Source: UBA9160 sp035489755 (lineage in GTDB: Bacteria; Myxococcota_A; UBA9160). Taken from it: a stretch of 64,000 nt of DNA. Both the position numbers and the translations under genes were made by a program. Below the pieces are notes generated by a model, which was given only the letters and a program-made list of their open reading frames with translations, had not been told where the DNA came from and searched no databases. Position 1 is the stretch's first letter. Every line of letters begins with the position of its first letter. Location of the stretch: contig DATGZK010000072.1 in the NCBI GenBank assembly GCA_035489755.1, positions 200,543 to 264,542 on the forward strand, given 5' to 3'. Of this stretch, positions 16,894-25,619 are shown in pieces.

Positions 16894-18050
16894 GGCTTTG
16901 CCTCCGCGAGTCGCACGAGGAGAGCGAGTGCATCGCGGGCGGTGGCTCCGGCCTCTCCGCCCACCTGTGCGGCGGCTCGCAGGCCGTCGACCCCGACGCG
17001 GGCAAAACCCGCGAGCTCGATCTCGCTGAAGTCATGGTCGTCGGGAACGGTCACGACGGCGTCGCGCACTTCCACTGCGGCCAGCAGCTCCCGGGCATGA
17101 TGGAGCGCTTCGTCCAGTCGCGCGCGCAAGCGCAACGAGAGCTGGCCCGCCAGGTGGAGCTTTACGATCGAGCGATCCTTCGCGTCGAGCGCATCGAGCC
17201 ACTCCTCGAGGGCGGCCACGTCCTCGGCGCTCGCAAGGTCGACGCGCTCGCGCAGGGTGAAACGCCATCTGCCCACGTGCCGCGGTACGACGGTTACGCC
17301 ATCCGGTGCCAGCTCGACCACGAGGACGTTTCCCGGGTCGACCTCGTCATAGTCCGTGGGCTCCGGCGTCCCGGCATACCAGATCCGGCCGCTGCTGCCG
17401 ACGCTTGTGGTCGAGTGGCGGTCCCCAAGCGCGAGGAAGTGGATCCGGCCCTCCGCGATTGCGCGCTCCACCTCTGCGATGTCGATCTGGGAGGGGTCGT
17501 CGCGGGAGCCCGAGAACTCGGCGACGCCGCCGTGGCCGACACAGATCCGCAAAAGACCGGGCGGGCAGGGTGGGAGCTCCCGGACCCGGCGGCCGACGAG
17601 GTCCTGCAGTGGCCGCTTGGACATCCAGGGCGCTCCGACCAGCTCGAGACCCGGACGCAAGGTGAGGGGCTCTCCCCCTTCGAACACGGTGACGTGAGCG
17701 GGCCGATGGTCCAGGAACGCGCGCGAACGGTAGACCGAGCCGGCGTCCAGGGGATCGTGGTTCCCTGGCAACAGGAAAACGGGCGCCGGCACCTCAGCAA
17801 GAGCATCCAGTGCCCGCACCACTGTTCGGCGGTCGACCTGGTTCGACTCAAAGACGTCCCCACACACGACGACCGCCTCGCAGCCTTCTTCGCGCGCCAC
17901 GCGGCCAAGCGCTCGGATCGCCTCGAACCGAGCCTGTGTGAACTTGGGCTGAGCATCGTCCTCGGACAGAAAGTGGCGGGTCATACCGAGCTGCCAATCC
18001 GCGGTGTGGAGGATGCGCGCGGGGCGCGGGGTGTGGGCGAAAGCGGTCAT
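16890..18050 (-). CDS. SbcD/YhaO-like DNA repair metallophosphoesterase
   Basis: A 386-residue nuclease subunit. ATG 18050 is chosen because the protein then begins near ILHTADWQLGM; the frame is open 30 codons further but that part is not protein-like. Phosphoesterase motifs are HTADWQLG (DxQ where E. coli SbcD has DxH), VVCGDVFESN, LPGNHDP, CVGHGG and FLALGDRHSTTS (GDRH where SbcD has GHIH). These forms recur in a distinct branch of bacterial repair phosphoesterases, so activity is probably retained. It is first in the operon with the YhaN-like ATPase and the Rsm22-like methyltransferase, and diverges from the PilZ gene 128 bases away. Confidence 0.82.
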   Translation of the reverse strand: MTAFAHTPRPARILHTADWQLGMTRHFLSEDDAQPKFTQARFEAIRALGRVAREEGCEAVVVCGDVFESNQVDRRTVVRALDALAEVPAPVFLLPGNHDPLDAGSVYRSRAFLDHRPAHVTVFEGGEPLTLRPGLELVGAPWMSKRPLQDLVGRRVRELPPCPPGLLRICVGHGGVAEFSGSRDDPSQIDIAEVERAIAEGRIHFLALGDRHSTTSVGSSGRIWYAGTPEPTDYDEVDPGNVLVVELAPDGVTVVPRHVGRWRFTLRERVDLASAEDVAALEEWLDALDAKDRSIVKLHLAGQLSLRLRARLDEALHHARELLAAVEVRDAVVTVPDDHDFSEIELAGFARVGVDGLRAAAQVGGEAGATARDALALLVRLAEAKP

Positions 18051-18178
18051 GGTGCAATCGTAGCGGCGGGGCGTGACGGATGCGGTCACGAGCTGCGTGG
18101 CGGCGATGGGGGAGCGGGCCGGGGACGCATCGAAATCCACGCTAAGGGTTTCGCCCGAGCTGTCCGCTAGGAGAAGAG

Positions 18179-18571
18179 ATGCTGCGCTCCCGCTACACGC
18201 GCGTTCGCCCCACGCCAGCTGAGCCCGTGCTCGTGCAGCTCATGGGTCCGCGCTTCCTCGAGCCCCTGCGCGCCCGAGACATCAGCCGCAGCGGAGTCGG
18301 TGTCTGGACCGCGCGCCCCATCGCGGAGTGCTCGGTGGATGCCCACGTGCGGCTCGTGCTGCGGATTCCCGGTGGGCGTCCGGTGATCGCGCTGGGCGAG
18401 GTGCGCCACCGCACCGAACATCTCGACAATGAGTTCTTCGGCATTGAGTTCATGGAGCTCGCAGTTCAGCACCGAGCCCAGATCGAGGCCTACATAGAGC
18501 GGCGTTTGCGCGAGGAGCGGGCGACCCAGGACCTTGCCGCAAGGTCGGGTCGCCGTCCGCTTCTTGGCTAG
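18179..18571 (+). CDS. PilZ-domain protein, c-di-GMP binding
   Basis: A 130-residue stand-alone PilZ domain. The RxxxR part of the binding site is in RSRYTRVRP near the N-terminus, and the second motif is RARDISRSGVGV (D-x-S-x-x-G). Length fits a single PilZ adaptor of ~110-130 residues. The ribosome site AGGAGAAGAG precedes ATG 18179. It probably relays c-di-GMP levels to surface machinery; a GspE/PilB-like gene with a possible c-di-GMP-binding N-domain lies at the start of the window. Its TAG interlocks with the TAG of the convergent LLM gene (CTAG at 18568-18571). Confidence 0.85.
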   Translation: MLRSRYTRVRPTPAEPVLVQLMGPRFLEPLRARDISRSGVGVWTARPIAECSVDAHVRLVLRIPGGRPVIALGEVRHRTEHLDNEFFGIEFMELAVQHRAQIEAYIERRLREERATQDLAARSGRRPLLG

Positions 18572-19413
18572 GCCAGCTTACGGGCTAGCTCCGCGGCGCG
18601 ATCCAGGATCGGCAGCACCACGTCCGGCCCTGCCGGGGGCAGTCCAAAGACGATCCGGTGGAACCCCTGCTCGATCCATCTGGCCGCCACCTCTGCCTTG
18701 GGGGGTGCGCCGAAAACGGTGAGGTTCAGGGATTCGAACTTGCGACCGGCACGCGCCGAGGCTTCGCGCAGGCGCGCCAGTCCCTTGGACGCGTCGCCAC
18801 GCACCGCGATGGGCATCCAGCCATCGCAATACTCCACCACACGCTCGGCGGCCCACTTCGAGTCCGCGCCCAGCAGAATGGGCGGACCGTTCTTTTGAAC
18901 GGGCTTCGGCCACGACCAGATCGGATCGAAGCTCACGTACTCGCCGTGAAACTCGGCGTTTTCCTGGGTCCAGATCGCTCGCAAGGCGAGGACCTTCTCG
19001 CGCAAGAGCCTCCAGCGCTGCGTGAAGTTGACGCCATGGTTCTCCATCTCTTCGGCGTTCCAACCGCCTCCGATGCCGAGGATCACCCGGCCATTGGAGA
19101 TCGTGTCGAGTGATGCCACCTCCTTGGCGAGCGTAATGGGATCGCGCTCGATGATGAGGCAGATCCCGGTCGCGAGCTTAAGACGCGTGGTGACCGAAGC
19201 GGCAGCGCCCAGTGCGACGAAGGGATCGTGCGTGTGCCAGTACTCCTGCGGAAGTGGGCTTCCTCCCGGCCACGGTGTCCGTCGGCTCGCCGGAATGTGC
19301 GTGTGTTCGGGGAAGAAGAGGGACTCGAAGCCGCGCTCCTCCGCGGCGCGGGCGAGGGGGACGGGCTGGATCGCATAGTCTGTCGGGAACATGCTCACGC
19401 CGAAATCCGTCAT
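18568..19413 (-). CDS. LLM-class F420-dependent oxidoreductase (Rv2161c/TIGR03619-like)
   Basis: A 281-residue luciferase-like TIM barrel starting at ATG 19413 after a near-perfect CGAGGAGGTATCACG ribosome site. The sequence FGVSMFPTDYA at the start, FFPEHTHIPASRRTPWPGG, LATGICLIIERDPITLAKEVASLD and GRVILGIGGGWNAEEMENHG are typical of the F420-dependent Rv2161c group rather than FMN monooxygenases. Substrate unknown. The gene is divergent from an enoyl-CoA hydratase (57 bases between starts) and convergent with PilZ, with which it shares a CTAG. A PPOX/F420-type gene at 36875 also hints at F420 in this organism. Confidence 0.85.
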   Translation of the reverse strand: MTDFGVSMFPTDYAIQPVPLARAAEERGFESLFFPEHTHIPASRRTPWPGGSPLPQEYWHTHDPFVALGAAASVTTRLKLATGICLIIERDPITLAKEVASLDTISNGRVILGIGGGWNAEEMENHGVNFTQRWRLLREKVLALRAIWTQENAEFHGEYVSFDPIWSWPKPVQKNGPPILLGADSKWAAERVVEYCDGWMPIAVRGDASKGLARLREASARAGRKFESLNLTVFGAPPKAEVAARWIEQGFHRIVFGLPPAGPDVVLPILDRAAELARKLA

Positions 19414-19470
19414 CGTGATACCTCCTCGGAGCAGAGTATCATGCGCCTGCCCGCACCGACGGAGGACCCG

Positions 19471-20325
19471 ATGGCTTTCCAGACGCTTCGCACGGAAATC
19501 ACGGACCGCGTGCTCACGCTGACGCTCTCCAGGCCAGACCGCCTCAATGCCTTCACCACCCAAATGCAGCACGAGCTGATCGCGGCGTTCGATGAGATCG
19601 ACGCGAACGACGACGTACGAGCCGTGATCGTCACGGGAGAAGGGCGCGGATTCTGCGCGGGGGCCGATCTCGGGAGCGGAGGGAATACCTTCGACGCGAG
19701 CGGACAAGAGCGGCTGGAGGATCACCGCGACGGCGGCGGCCAGGTGACGCTGCGCATCTTTGAATCCAAGAAGCCGGTGATCGCGGCGATTAATGGGCCG
19801 GCGGTCGGAGTGGGAATCACGATGACCCTGCCCATGGACGTTCGTCTCGCGAGCCAGAGCGCAAAAATGGGCTTCGTCTTCGCACGCCGCGGGATCGTCC
19901 CAGAGGCGGCATCGAGCTGGTTCCTGCCGCGCATTGTCGGCATCAGCCAAGCGATGGAGTGGGTGGCGACCGGGCGCATCTTCTCCGCTGAGGAAGCACT
20001 CGCGGGCCGCTTGGTCTCCCGGGTCCTGCCTGCGGCCGAGCTATTGCCCGCCGCGCGTGCGCTCGGGCGAGAGATCGCGGACAACACAAGTGCAGTGTCG
20101 GTCGCACTCGCGCGGCAGATGCTCTGGCGCATGCTCGGAGCGGATCACCCCTACACCGCGCACCTCGTCGACTCGAAAGCGATCTTCTCGATGGGGCGGT
20201 CTGCAGATGCTTATGAGGGCGTACAAAGTTTCCTGGAAAAGCGTCCGCCGCAGTTTAAGTTGCGCGTTTCGAAGGACATGCCCGCCTTCTATCCATGGTG
20301 GAAAGACCCGTCTTCCCGCGGGTAA
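19471..20325 (+). CDS. enoyl-CoA hydratase/isomerase (crotonase family)
   Basis: A 284-residue crotonase. The start at ATG 19471 follows GGAGG by five bases; an upstream ATG at 19441 lacks such a site. The oxyanion-hole segments are GRGFCAGADLG and NGPAVGVGITMTLPMDVRLAS, and the acidic position typical of hydratases lies in RGIVPEAASSWFLPRIVG. It should hydrate or isomerise enoyl-CoA in beta-oxidation or an analogous acyl-CoA pathway. The C-terminal PQFKLRVSKDMPAFYPWW tail is common in one branch of bacterial homologues. No other beta-oxidation gene is adjacent. Confidence 0.9.
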   Translation: MAFQTLRTEITDRVLTLTLSRPDRLNAFTTQMQHELIAAFDEIDANDDVRAVIVTGEGRGFCAGADLGSGGNTFDASGQERLEDHRDGGGQVTLRIFESKKPVIAAINGPAVGVGITMTLPMDVRLASQSAKMGFVFARRGIVPEAASSWFLPRIVGISQAMEWVATGRIFSAEEALAGRLVSRVLPAAELLPAARALGREIADNTSAVSVALARQMLWRMLGADHPYTAHLVDSKAIFSMGRSADAYEGVQSFLEKRPPQFKLRVSKDMPAFYPWWKDPSSRG

Positions 20326-20433
20326 AGGTAGTCTTCAGCGGTCCGAGCACTCTCGGACTTTGCTGCTCTCTTGCATGTGAAATCCCGCAAATGGGGACTT
20401 GCGCCACCGAGTTGCGTGCCTCAGCCGCAATAG

Positions 20434-20449
20434 TGTGACGGCTGTCACG
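20434..20449. promoter_or_regulatory. CRP/FNR-like palindrome upstream of lytic transglycosylase
   Basis: The sequence TGTGACGGCTGTCACG reads TGTGA-N6-TCACG, one base off the CRP consensus TGTGA-N6-TCACA, and contains a perfect GTGAC/GTCAC inverted repeat. It lies 59 bases before the start of the transglycosylase gene, a usual distance for an activator site. No CRP gene is in the window. Confidence 0.35.
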
Positions 20450-20507
20450 GATTGGCATCGCGTCCTTCCGTACCGTCACGGTGGGTCCACCGTTTGGGGG
20501 TAGACAT

Positions 20508-21113
20508 ATGCGGCGTGGCGCTCGCCTTTTGCTGGTTGCCAGCGTCCTGCTTGTGCTCCCGGCATGCTCGACTCTTCGCTTAGGCCGACCTTTCGGAGTG
20601 GAAGAGCGCGGCCGCGCTGCCCAGATCCAAACGATTCTTGCGGACCGCGGGCCCGAGATTGACCCGCGTGCGCGCGTTGCGATTGCGGACGTGCTCATGT
20701 CTGCGGAGCGAGAGCACGGCCTTGATGCGCTTCTGGCCCTTGCGGTCATGGAGCAGGAGAGTGGCTTTCGACCGGATGCTGTGTCGCCGCAAGGTGCCCT
20801 TGGCCTGATGCAGATCAACGCTTTTGTTGGCCGCAGTGTGGCGGAGGACCTCGGCATCCCCTGGAAGAACCGGACGACACTGTTCGACCCGGTGACCAAT
20901 GTGCGGATCGGCGTGAGCTACCTCGTGGAGATGCTCGGCCGCTTCGGCAAGCGCGAGCTCGCGCTCACGGCCTACAACATGGGGCCAAACCGCCTGGACC
21001 AGCTCCTCGCGTCCGGCCAGAAGCCCCAGTACAGCTTCTCGAAGAGCGTGCTTGCCAGGCGCGCCCGTCTCCAACGCATCCAGGCCGACCCGGTGGTGAT
21101 CGCGGGATTCTAA
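20508..21113 (+). CDS. lytic transglycosylase lipoprotein (SLT domain)
   Basis: A 201-residue protein from ATG 20508 after GGGGGTAG. The signal MRRGARLLLVASVLLVLPAC ends in a lipobox (L-P-A-C), so the mature protein is an acylated lipoprotein. The SLT fold is clear: catalytic glutamate in VMEQESGFRPDAVSPQGALGLMQI, then LFDPVTNVRIGVSYLVEML and ALTAYNMGP. It cleaves peptidoglycan glycan strands to anhydromuropeptides in the periplasm. It is preceded by a 180-base upstream region containing a CRP-like palindrome and is followed after 35 bases by a DUF983 gene. Confidence 0.92.
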   Translation: MRRGARLLLVASVLLVLPACSTLRLGRPFGVEERGRAAQIQTILADRGPEIDPRARVAIADVLMSAEREHGLDALLALAVMEQESGFRPDAVSPQGALGLMQINAFVGRSVAEDLGIPWKNRTTLFDPVTNVRIGVSYLVEMLGRFGKRELALTAYNMGPNRLDQLLASGQKPQYSFSKSVLARRARLQRIQADPVVIAGF

Positions 21114-21148
21114 GCCGCCGGCCCTTCTCGGCGGGCTAAGATGGGGCC

Positions 21149-21781
21149 GTGGAGTTCCTGCGCCTTCTTTGCATCTGCGTCGTTCGCGAGCGCTGCCCGT
21201 GCTGCGGCTCGGGTTGTCTGTTCGCCGGGGCGCTGCGCTTCCACGCCGCCTGCAGCGCTTGCGGGCTCGAAATCGAGCAGTGGCGGGGCGAGTGGATTAC
21301 CCCCACCTACATCGCGAGCAGCATAGGGATGCTGGTCGGCTTTGGGCTGATGGCTGTTCTGTATCTCACCGGACGAGGCCTCGACGGCCCAGTGCCGCTT
21401 GAGGTCGTGGTAGGGGGCGCGGCAGCGCTGACGGCCGGCGCAGCTTTGCGACCCTCGAAGTCCTTTTGGGTGGCCTTTCTCTACTGGATTGGGGCCCTGG
21501 AGGTCTCCGCGGAAACCCGAGCACGCCTGCGCTGGGCCTCCGAGAGTTCCGAGACGGGTCTTGCGGGACGCGCCGCTGCCGCCGACCGCCGCGCACGCAG
21601 CGTTCACCCTCCCCAGCAGACCGCTCGAGCGCTTCCTGCCCTTCACCGATTCGTATCGCTCCGGGAGAGCCTCTTTCCACGGCCTTTCCGTCCGTGGTTG
21701 CGCAGGCTCACGCCTCCCGCGGGCAAAGCCAGCTCCCAGGCTCCGGAAGATCGCGTTACAGGCAGCCTCCCTCCTCTTTGA
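21149..21781 (+). CDS. DUF983 family zinc-ribbon membrane protein with long C-terminal tail
   Basis: A 210-residue frame from GTG 21149. The first ~125 residues fit DUF983: a zinc ribbon made of CPCCGSGCLF and CSACGLEIE, then two membrane helices (TYIASSIGMLVGFGLMAVLYL and VVVGGAAALTAGAALRPS). The remaining ~85 residues are polar, Arg/Pro/Ser-rich and unlike the family, whose usual length is ~120-150; they may be a disordered tail or read-through of a lost stop. Function of DUF983 is unknown. Confidence 0.6.
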   Translation: MEFLRLLCICVVRERCPCCGSGCLFAGALRFHAACSACGLEIEQWRGEWITPTYIASSIGMLVGFGLMAVLYLTGRGLDGPVPLEVVVGGAAALTAGAALRPSKSFWVAFLYWIGALEVSAETRARLRWASESSETGLAGRAAAADRRARSVHPPQQTARALPALHRFVSLRESLFPRPFRPWLRRLTPPAGKASSQAPEDRVTGSLPPL

Positions 21782-21860
21782 GAACCGTCTCGAGATCCAC
21801 TGTCCCCGTGTTAAGGTCTCGTGACGCGGCCGGGTCGCGGCGCGGGAAACAAAGGGCACG

Positions 21861-23396
21861 GTGACAGTCGTCCAAACACGCTCAGGCCAAGTCCGAGGAA
21901 CCCAGAGTGACGGTATTGAGGTTTTTCGGGGCATTCCCTACGCGCGCGCCCCAGTAGGCGGGCTGCGGCTCCGCCCGCCGCTTCCGCCCGAGCCCTGGAC
22001 TGGGATCCGAGAGGCGACGCAACCTGGCCCCTGTGCCCCCCAAAACGCCAGCATGGTGGGGGCACTCCTGGGTCTACCAGCGACCGAGACAAGCGAGGAC
22101 TGTCTCACCCTCAACGTATGGACTCCGGTCGCAGGCGACGGCCGACGCCGCCCCGTGCTCGTTTGGATCCATGGCGGCGGCTTCGTCTTCGGCTCAGGCT
22201 CGCAAGCGCCCTACGACGGCGCTCGGCTTTCGGCTCTGGGCGACATCGTTGTCGTGACCCTCAACTATCGGCTCGGTGCGCTCGGCTTTCTCGCGCTGCC
22301 GGCGCTTGGCGACGAAGAGGGCGGGGTTTGTGGAAACTTCGGCCTTCTCGACCAAATCGCAGCCCTCGAATGGGTCCGTGACCATGCGGCGCTCTTTGGC
22401 GGCGATCCCGACCAGGTGACCATCTTCGGCGAGTCGGCAGGTGGGATGAGCGTTGGGACGCTGCTCGGCACCCCCTCGGCACGGGGCCTATTCCGGGGCG
22501 CCATCGCGCAAAGCGGGGCCGCGCACAACGTCTCGACCCCGGAGCAGGGCGAGCGTGTGGCCTACGCGCTCATGAAGGAGCTGGGTCTCTCGCTGACGGA
22601 CCTCGAGGGCCTGCGCGCGGCACCGGTGTCGGCAATTCTCGCTGCGCAGCAGCGCATCCTCGGCGGCCTCTTGGGGAGTGTGGGGGGGCTCCCGTTCCAG
22701 CCGGTGGTCGACGGTCGCGTTCTCCCGCGCCAGCCCCTTGAAGCGATTGCCGACGGTGCCGCATCGGGCGTCTCGCTGCTCATTGGGACCAACCGAGATG
22801 AATGGAAGCTCTTCGCGCTCGCGGACGCCAAGCTCAAGACGCTCGACGAGATCCGGCTCGTGCGCCGCCTCGAGCGGGTGGTCCCTGGTCGCGACGCCAT
22901 GGGGCGCTCGCACGCCGAGCGCGCGTTGGAAGTCTATCGGCGAGCGCGTCGTGCCGGGCAGGAGGCTTCGCCGATCTCGCTGTGGAACGCGATTGAAGGC
23001 GACCGCGTGTTCGGTATGCCCGCGGCCCGCCTGGCCGAAGCCCAGGGCCCGCACGCTCCGGGTGTCTACAGCTACCTCTTTACCTGGGAATCGCCCGTCC
23101 TCGGCGGAGCGCTCGGCGCCTGCCACGGGCTCGATGTCCCCTTCGTTTTCGGTACTGCGGTGCTGCCCGCCCTGCGTGCGTTCGTGGGGGAGGGTCCCGG
23201 GGTCGCGCAGCTATGCGCACGCATTCAGGGGGCTTGGATTGCCTTCGCCCATGGGGGAAGCCCCGGGCACGATGCGCTTCCCGATTGGCCGCGCTACGAC
23301 CCGGTGCTTCGACCGACCCTCTTGCTGGGAGGCGAGTGCTCCCTCGCAAAGGCGCCGGGCGACGAGGAACTGCAGTTCTGGGACGGGCTGCTCTGA
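21861..23396 (+). CDS. type-B carboxylesterase
   Basis: A 511-residue esterase of the cholinesterase/type-B class. The signature FGESAGGMSVGTLL holds the nucleophile serine; VWIHGGGFVFGSG is the oxyanion-hole strand, EDCLTLNVWTP the EDCLxLN marker, and NRDEWKLF and CHGLDVPFVFG supply the usual acid and histidine regions. There is no signal peptide, so it is probably cytoplasmic. It starts at GTG 21861 and ends seven bases from the convergent histidine kinase gene. Substrate unknown. Confidence 0.92.
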   Translation: MTVVQTRSGQVRGTQSDGIEVFRGIPYARAPVGGLRLRPPLPPEPWTGIREATQPGPCAPQNASMVGALLGLPATETSEDCLTLNVWTPVAGDGRRRPVLVWIHGGGFVFGSGSQAPYDGARLSALGDIVVVTLNYRLGALGFLALPALGDEEGGVCGNFGLLDQIAALEWVRDHAALFGGDPDQVTIFGESAGGMSVGTLLGTPSARGLFRGAIAQSGAAHNVSTPEQGERVAYALMKELGLSLTDLEGLRAAPVSAILAAQQRILGGLLGSVGGLPFQPVVDGRVLPRQPLEAIADGAASGVSLLIGTNRDEWKLFALADAKLKTLDEIRLVRRLERVVPGRDAMGRSHAERALEVYRRARRAGQEASPISLWNAIEGDRVFGMPAARLAEAQGPHAPGVYSYLFTWESPVLGGALGACHGLDVPFVFGTAVLPALRAFVGEGPGVAQLCARIQGAWIAFAHGGSPGHDALPDWPRYDPVLRPTLLLGGECSLAKAPGDEELQFWDGLL

Positions 23397-23403
23397 GCGT
23401 TCG

Positions 23404-24858
23404 CTAGCCGGGAGCGGGTGGTAGCGCGACCGTGAAAAGGCTCCCGCGCGGCCCCGACTCGGCGTGAATCGTCCCGCGGTGCTGGCTCACGATCTGGTAG
23501 GAGATCGCGAGGCCAACGCCGGTGCCCTTGCCCAACTCCTTGGTCGTGAAAAACGGATCGAAGATCTTCGGCATCGATTCGGGCGCGATGCCCTTCCCCG
23601 TGTCCCGGACGCACAACAACACGCGACCCGCTTCGAGCGCCGTCGATACGACGACTTCGTTGTCGAGGGGCGCACCCTCCTCAATGGCTTGGAGCGCGTT
23701 TAGCACGAGGTTCAACACCACCTGACCGAGAAGGCCCGCCTCGCCCGTGACCCGCGGCACCGCTGCGAGTTCAGCCCGAAGCTGGGCGCGGAAGCGGGCC
23801 TCCTGCTGCAGGATTGGGAGGACTTGGCGCACGACCTGACATAGGTCCACACACTCAATTCGTCCCTCGCTCCGCCGCGTCACCTGAAGCAGGTTCGACA
23901 CGATAGTCCGGATCCGGGCGGTTCCTTCCCGGCATTCGGCCATAATTTCTTCGACCTCTGCGGCCTGGTCTGGCTTTTGCCACAGCTCCGCAAGCCGATT
24001 CAGATTCGAGGTCACGAAGGCCATGGGGTTGTTGATTTCGTGCGCGATGCCTGCGGCGAGCGTGCCAATCGCGGCCATCTTTTCGCCCTGGGCGAGCTGC
24101 AGATCCTTCTGTCGCAGCTCGGCCGTGCGTTCCTCGACGAGTTCGTGGAGGTTTGCGGCCAAATGCTCCGCTTTGTCCATCGATTGGACGAGGCGGCCCA
24201 CCAGTACGCCGGAAATCACGATCACGACGCCGAGGTACCCGAAAGGAAGCAGGTAAGGTGCATCGTAGACCTTCGCCACCACGGCGCAGTCGCTGAGCCC
24301 GACGCCCAACCAGATGACGAGAGTGGCGAGGACCGGCTTCACGTGAAGATCAGGACGAGAGAGATTCTGGATATAGAGCGCCATCACGTAGAGGAAGAAA
24401 CCGACGAGGCACGTGATGGCGAGACTACCGTAGACGCTGATCTGCGACTCGGTGAATTCCCTGCTAAAGCGGCCGGCGTGGTGAACGATCGGTATGCCAC
24501 TGAAGAACCAGGGTGTGAACAGTGCGAATGCGGCGTACAGCGGGGCGAAGATGGTGGCCATGCGGACGAGGAGGGGGCGTTCGAGCTTCAAGTAGGCCAG
24601 GCTGAACTTCGTAAAGCAGACCATCACTGCCGCAAAGCATGCGATCTGCAGGCCCTGGTGGAAGGCGCCCTCGCTCGCCGAGCGAGTGGCATAGAAGGCC
24701 GGGCCGCTCAAGGCGAAGCCCGCGACCGCGAAGGCCATGCCTGCGAACCACAGGTGCTCGCGGGCACTGCGGCGCAGCACGAAGATCGAGCCGTGGAAGA
24801 GCGCCGTGTAGAGTGCGACGATCGCTGTCGCGAGCCCCGCCGTCGTGGCAAAATCCAT
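23404..24858 (-). CDS. membrane sensor histidine kinase (7TM sensor)
   Basis: A 484-residue kinase. Residues ~1-215 form about seven hydrophobic segments; a short coiled linker (VEERTAELRQKDLQLAQGEKM) leads to HisKA with AAGIAHEINNPMAF, in which the histidine is the phosphorylation site. HATPase_c follows with N box LNLVLNALQA, G1 VRDTGKGIAP, F box FDPFFTTKE and G2 GKGTGVGLAIS. It senses an unknown signal at the inner membrane. No response regulator gene is adjacent, so it is an orphan here. A second kinase of similar architecture lies at 28251. Confidence 0.92.
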   Translation of the reverse strand: MDFATTAGLATAIVALYTALFHGSIFVLRRSAREHLWFAGMAFAVAGFALSGPAFYATRSASEGAFHQGLQIACFAAVMVCFTKFSLAYLKLERPLLVRMATIFAPLYAAFALFTPWFFSGIPIVHHAGRFSREFTESQISVYGSLAITCLVGFFLYVMALYIQNLSRPDLHVKPVLATLVIWLGVGLSDCAVVAKVYDAPYLLPFGYLGVVIVISGVLVGRLVQSMDKAEHLAANLHELVEERTAELRQKDLQLAQGEKMAAIGTLAAGIAHEINNPMAFVTSNLNRLAELWQKPDQAAEVEEIMAECREGTARIRTIVSNLLQVTRRSEGRIECVDLCQVVRQVLPILQQEARFRAQLRAELAAVPRVTGEAGLLGQVVLNLVLNALQAIEEGAPLDNEVVVSTALEAGRVLLCVRDTGKGIAPESMPKIFDPFFTTKELGKGTGVGLAISYQIVSQHRGTIHAESGPRGSLFTVALPPAPG

Positions 24859-24947
24859 CCCATCTCTTATCGAGTGCCCGCGGGAGCGCTTGAACTGGGA
24901 GAGCCGACCGGACTGGGCCTCGCGGAGCCCGGTGCGGGCGCCGCGTT

Positions 24948-25619
24948 ATGATTCGCGCGATGACGCTTCTGGCACTCGCCCTCGTCGCCGCCACCGGCTA
25001 CGCGCTGAGCCGGATCTTCCTCGGCTACTCCCGCCCCGCGTCGCGGCCCGTCTTGCTCTCCCGCTCTGAGCTGGCCGTGGTCGACGCCGCCGCGGAGACC
25101 CTCTTCCCTCCTGGGGGCGCGATCCCCATGTCCGGCCGCGAGGCGCGGATTCCCGCCTTTGTGGATTTTTATGTGGCCGCGGCGCCGCGTCATTTGCGGA
25201 TCCTCATGCGAATGCTCTTCTTTCTGGTCGAGCACGCGACCATGTTCTTTCCCGCGACAGGAGGTCTGCTCGGCGGCGGGATGCGGCGCTTCTCGCGCCT
25301 CTCGCCCGAGCAGAGAGTTGCCGCTCTGGCCGGCTGGGAGCGCAGCTCGCTGTTCGCACGGCGCCTTGTCTTCACGAGTCTGCGGGCGATCCTCACGATG
25401 GGCTACATGTCCTCGCCCGCCGTGCTACGAGCGCTCGGCCTCGCTCCGCGTGAGATCCCGACGCCGATTTGCGAAGCGGACCTGCTCTATCCGCGCATCG
25501 GCGCTCTGCCCTCAACGATCGCACTTCGCGCCGCAGACCTAACGCCTCCGAGTGACGGGACACCTCTAGGCCCGGCGGGTCCGCTGCGCGCCGACTACGC
25601 CGAAGGTGCCCTACCGTGA
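24948..25619 (+). CDS. membrane-anchored partner of GMC oxidoreductase (gluconate-dehydrogenase-gamma-like), tentative
   Basis: A 223-residue protein with an N-terminal hydrophobic anchor (MTLLALALVAATGYALSRIFL) followed by LSRSELAVVDAAAETLFPPGG, which resembles the opening of the gluconate 2-dehydrogenase subunit 3 family. The middle is hydrophobic and helical. Its stop overlaps the start of the GMC oxidoreductase (25616-25619), so the two are co-translated and likely form a complex. I cannot assign it to the family with certainty. Confidence 0.5.
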   Translation: MIRAMTLLALALVAATGYALSRIFLGYSRPASRPVLLSRSELAVVDAAAETLFPPGGAIPMSGREARIPAFVDFYVAAAPRHLRILMRMLFFLVEHATMFFPATGGLLGGGMRRFSRLSPEQRVAALAGWERSSLFARRLVFTSLRAILTMGYMSSPAVLRALGLAPREIPTPICEADLLYPRIGALPSTIALRAADLTPPSDGTPLGPAGPLRADYAEGALP

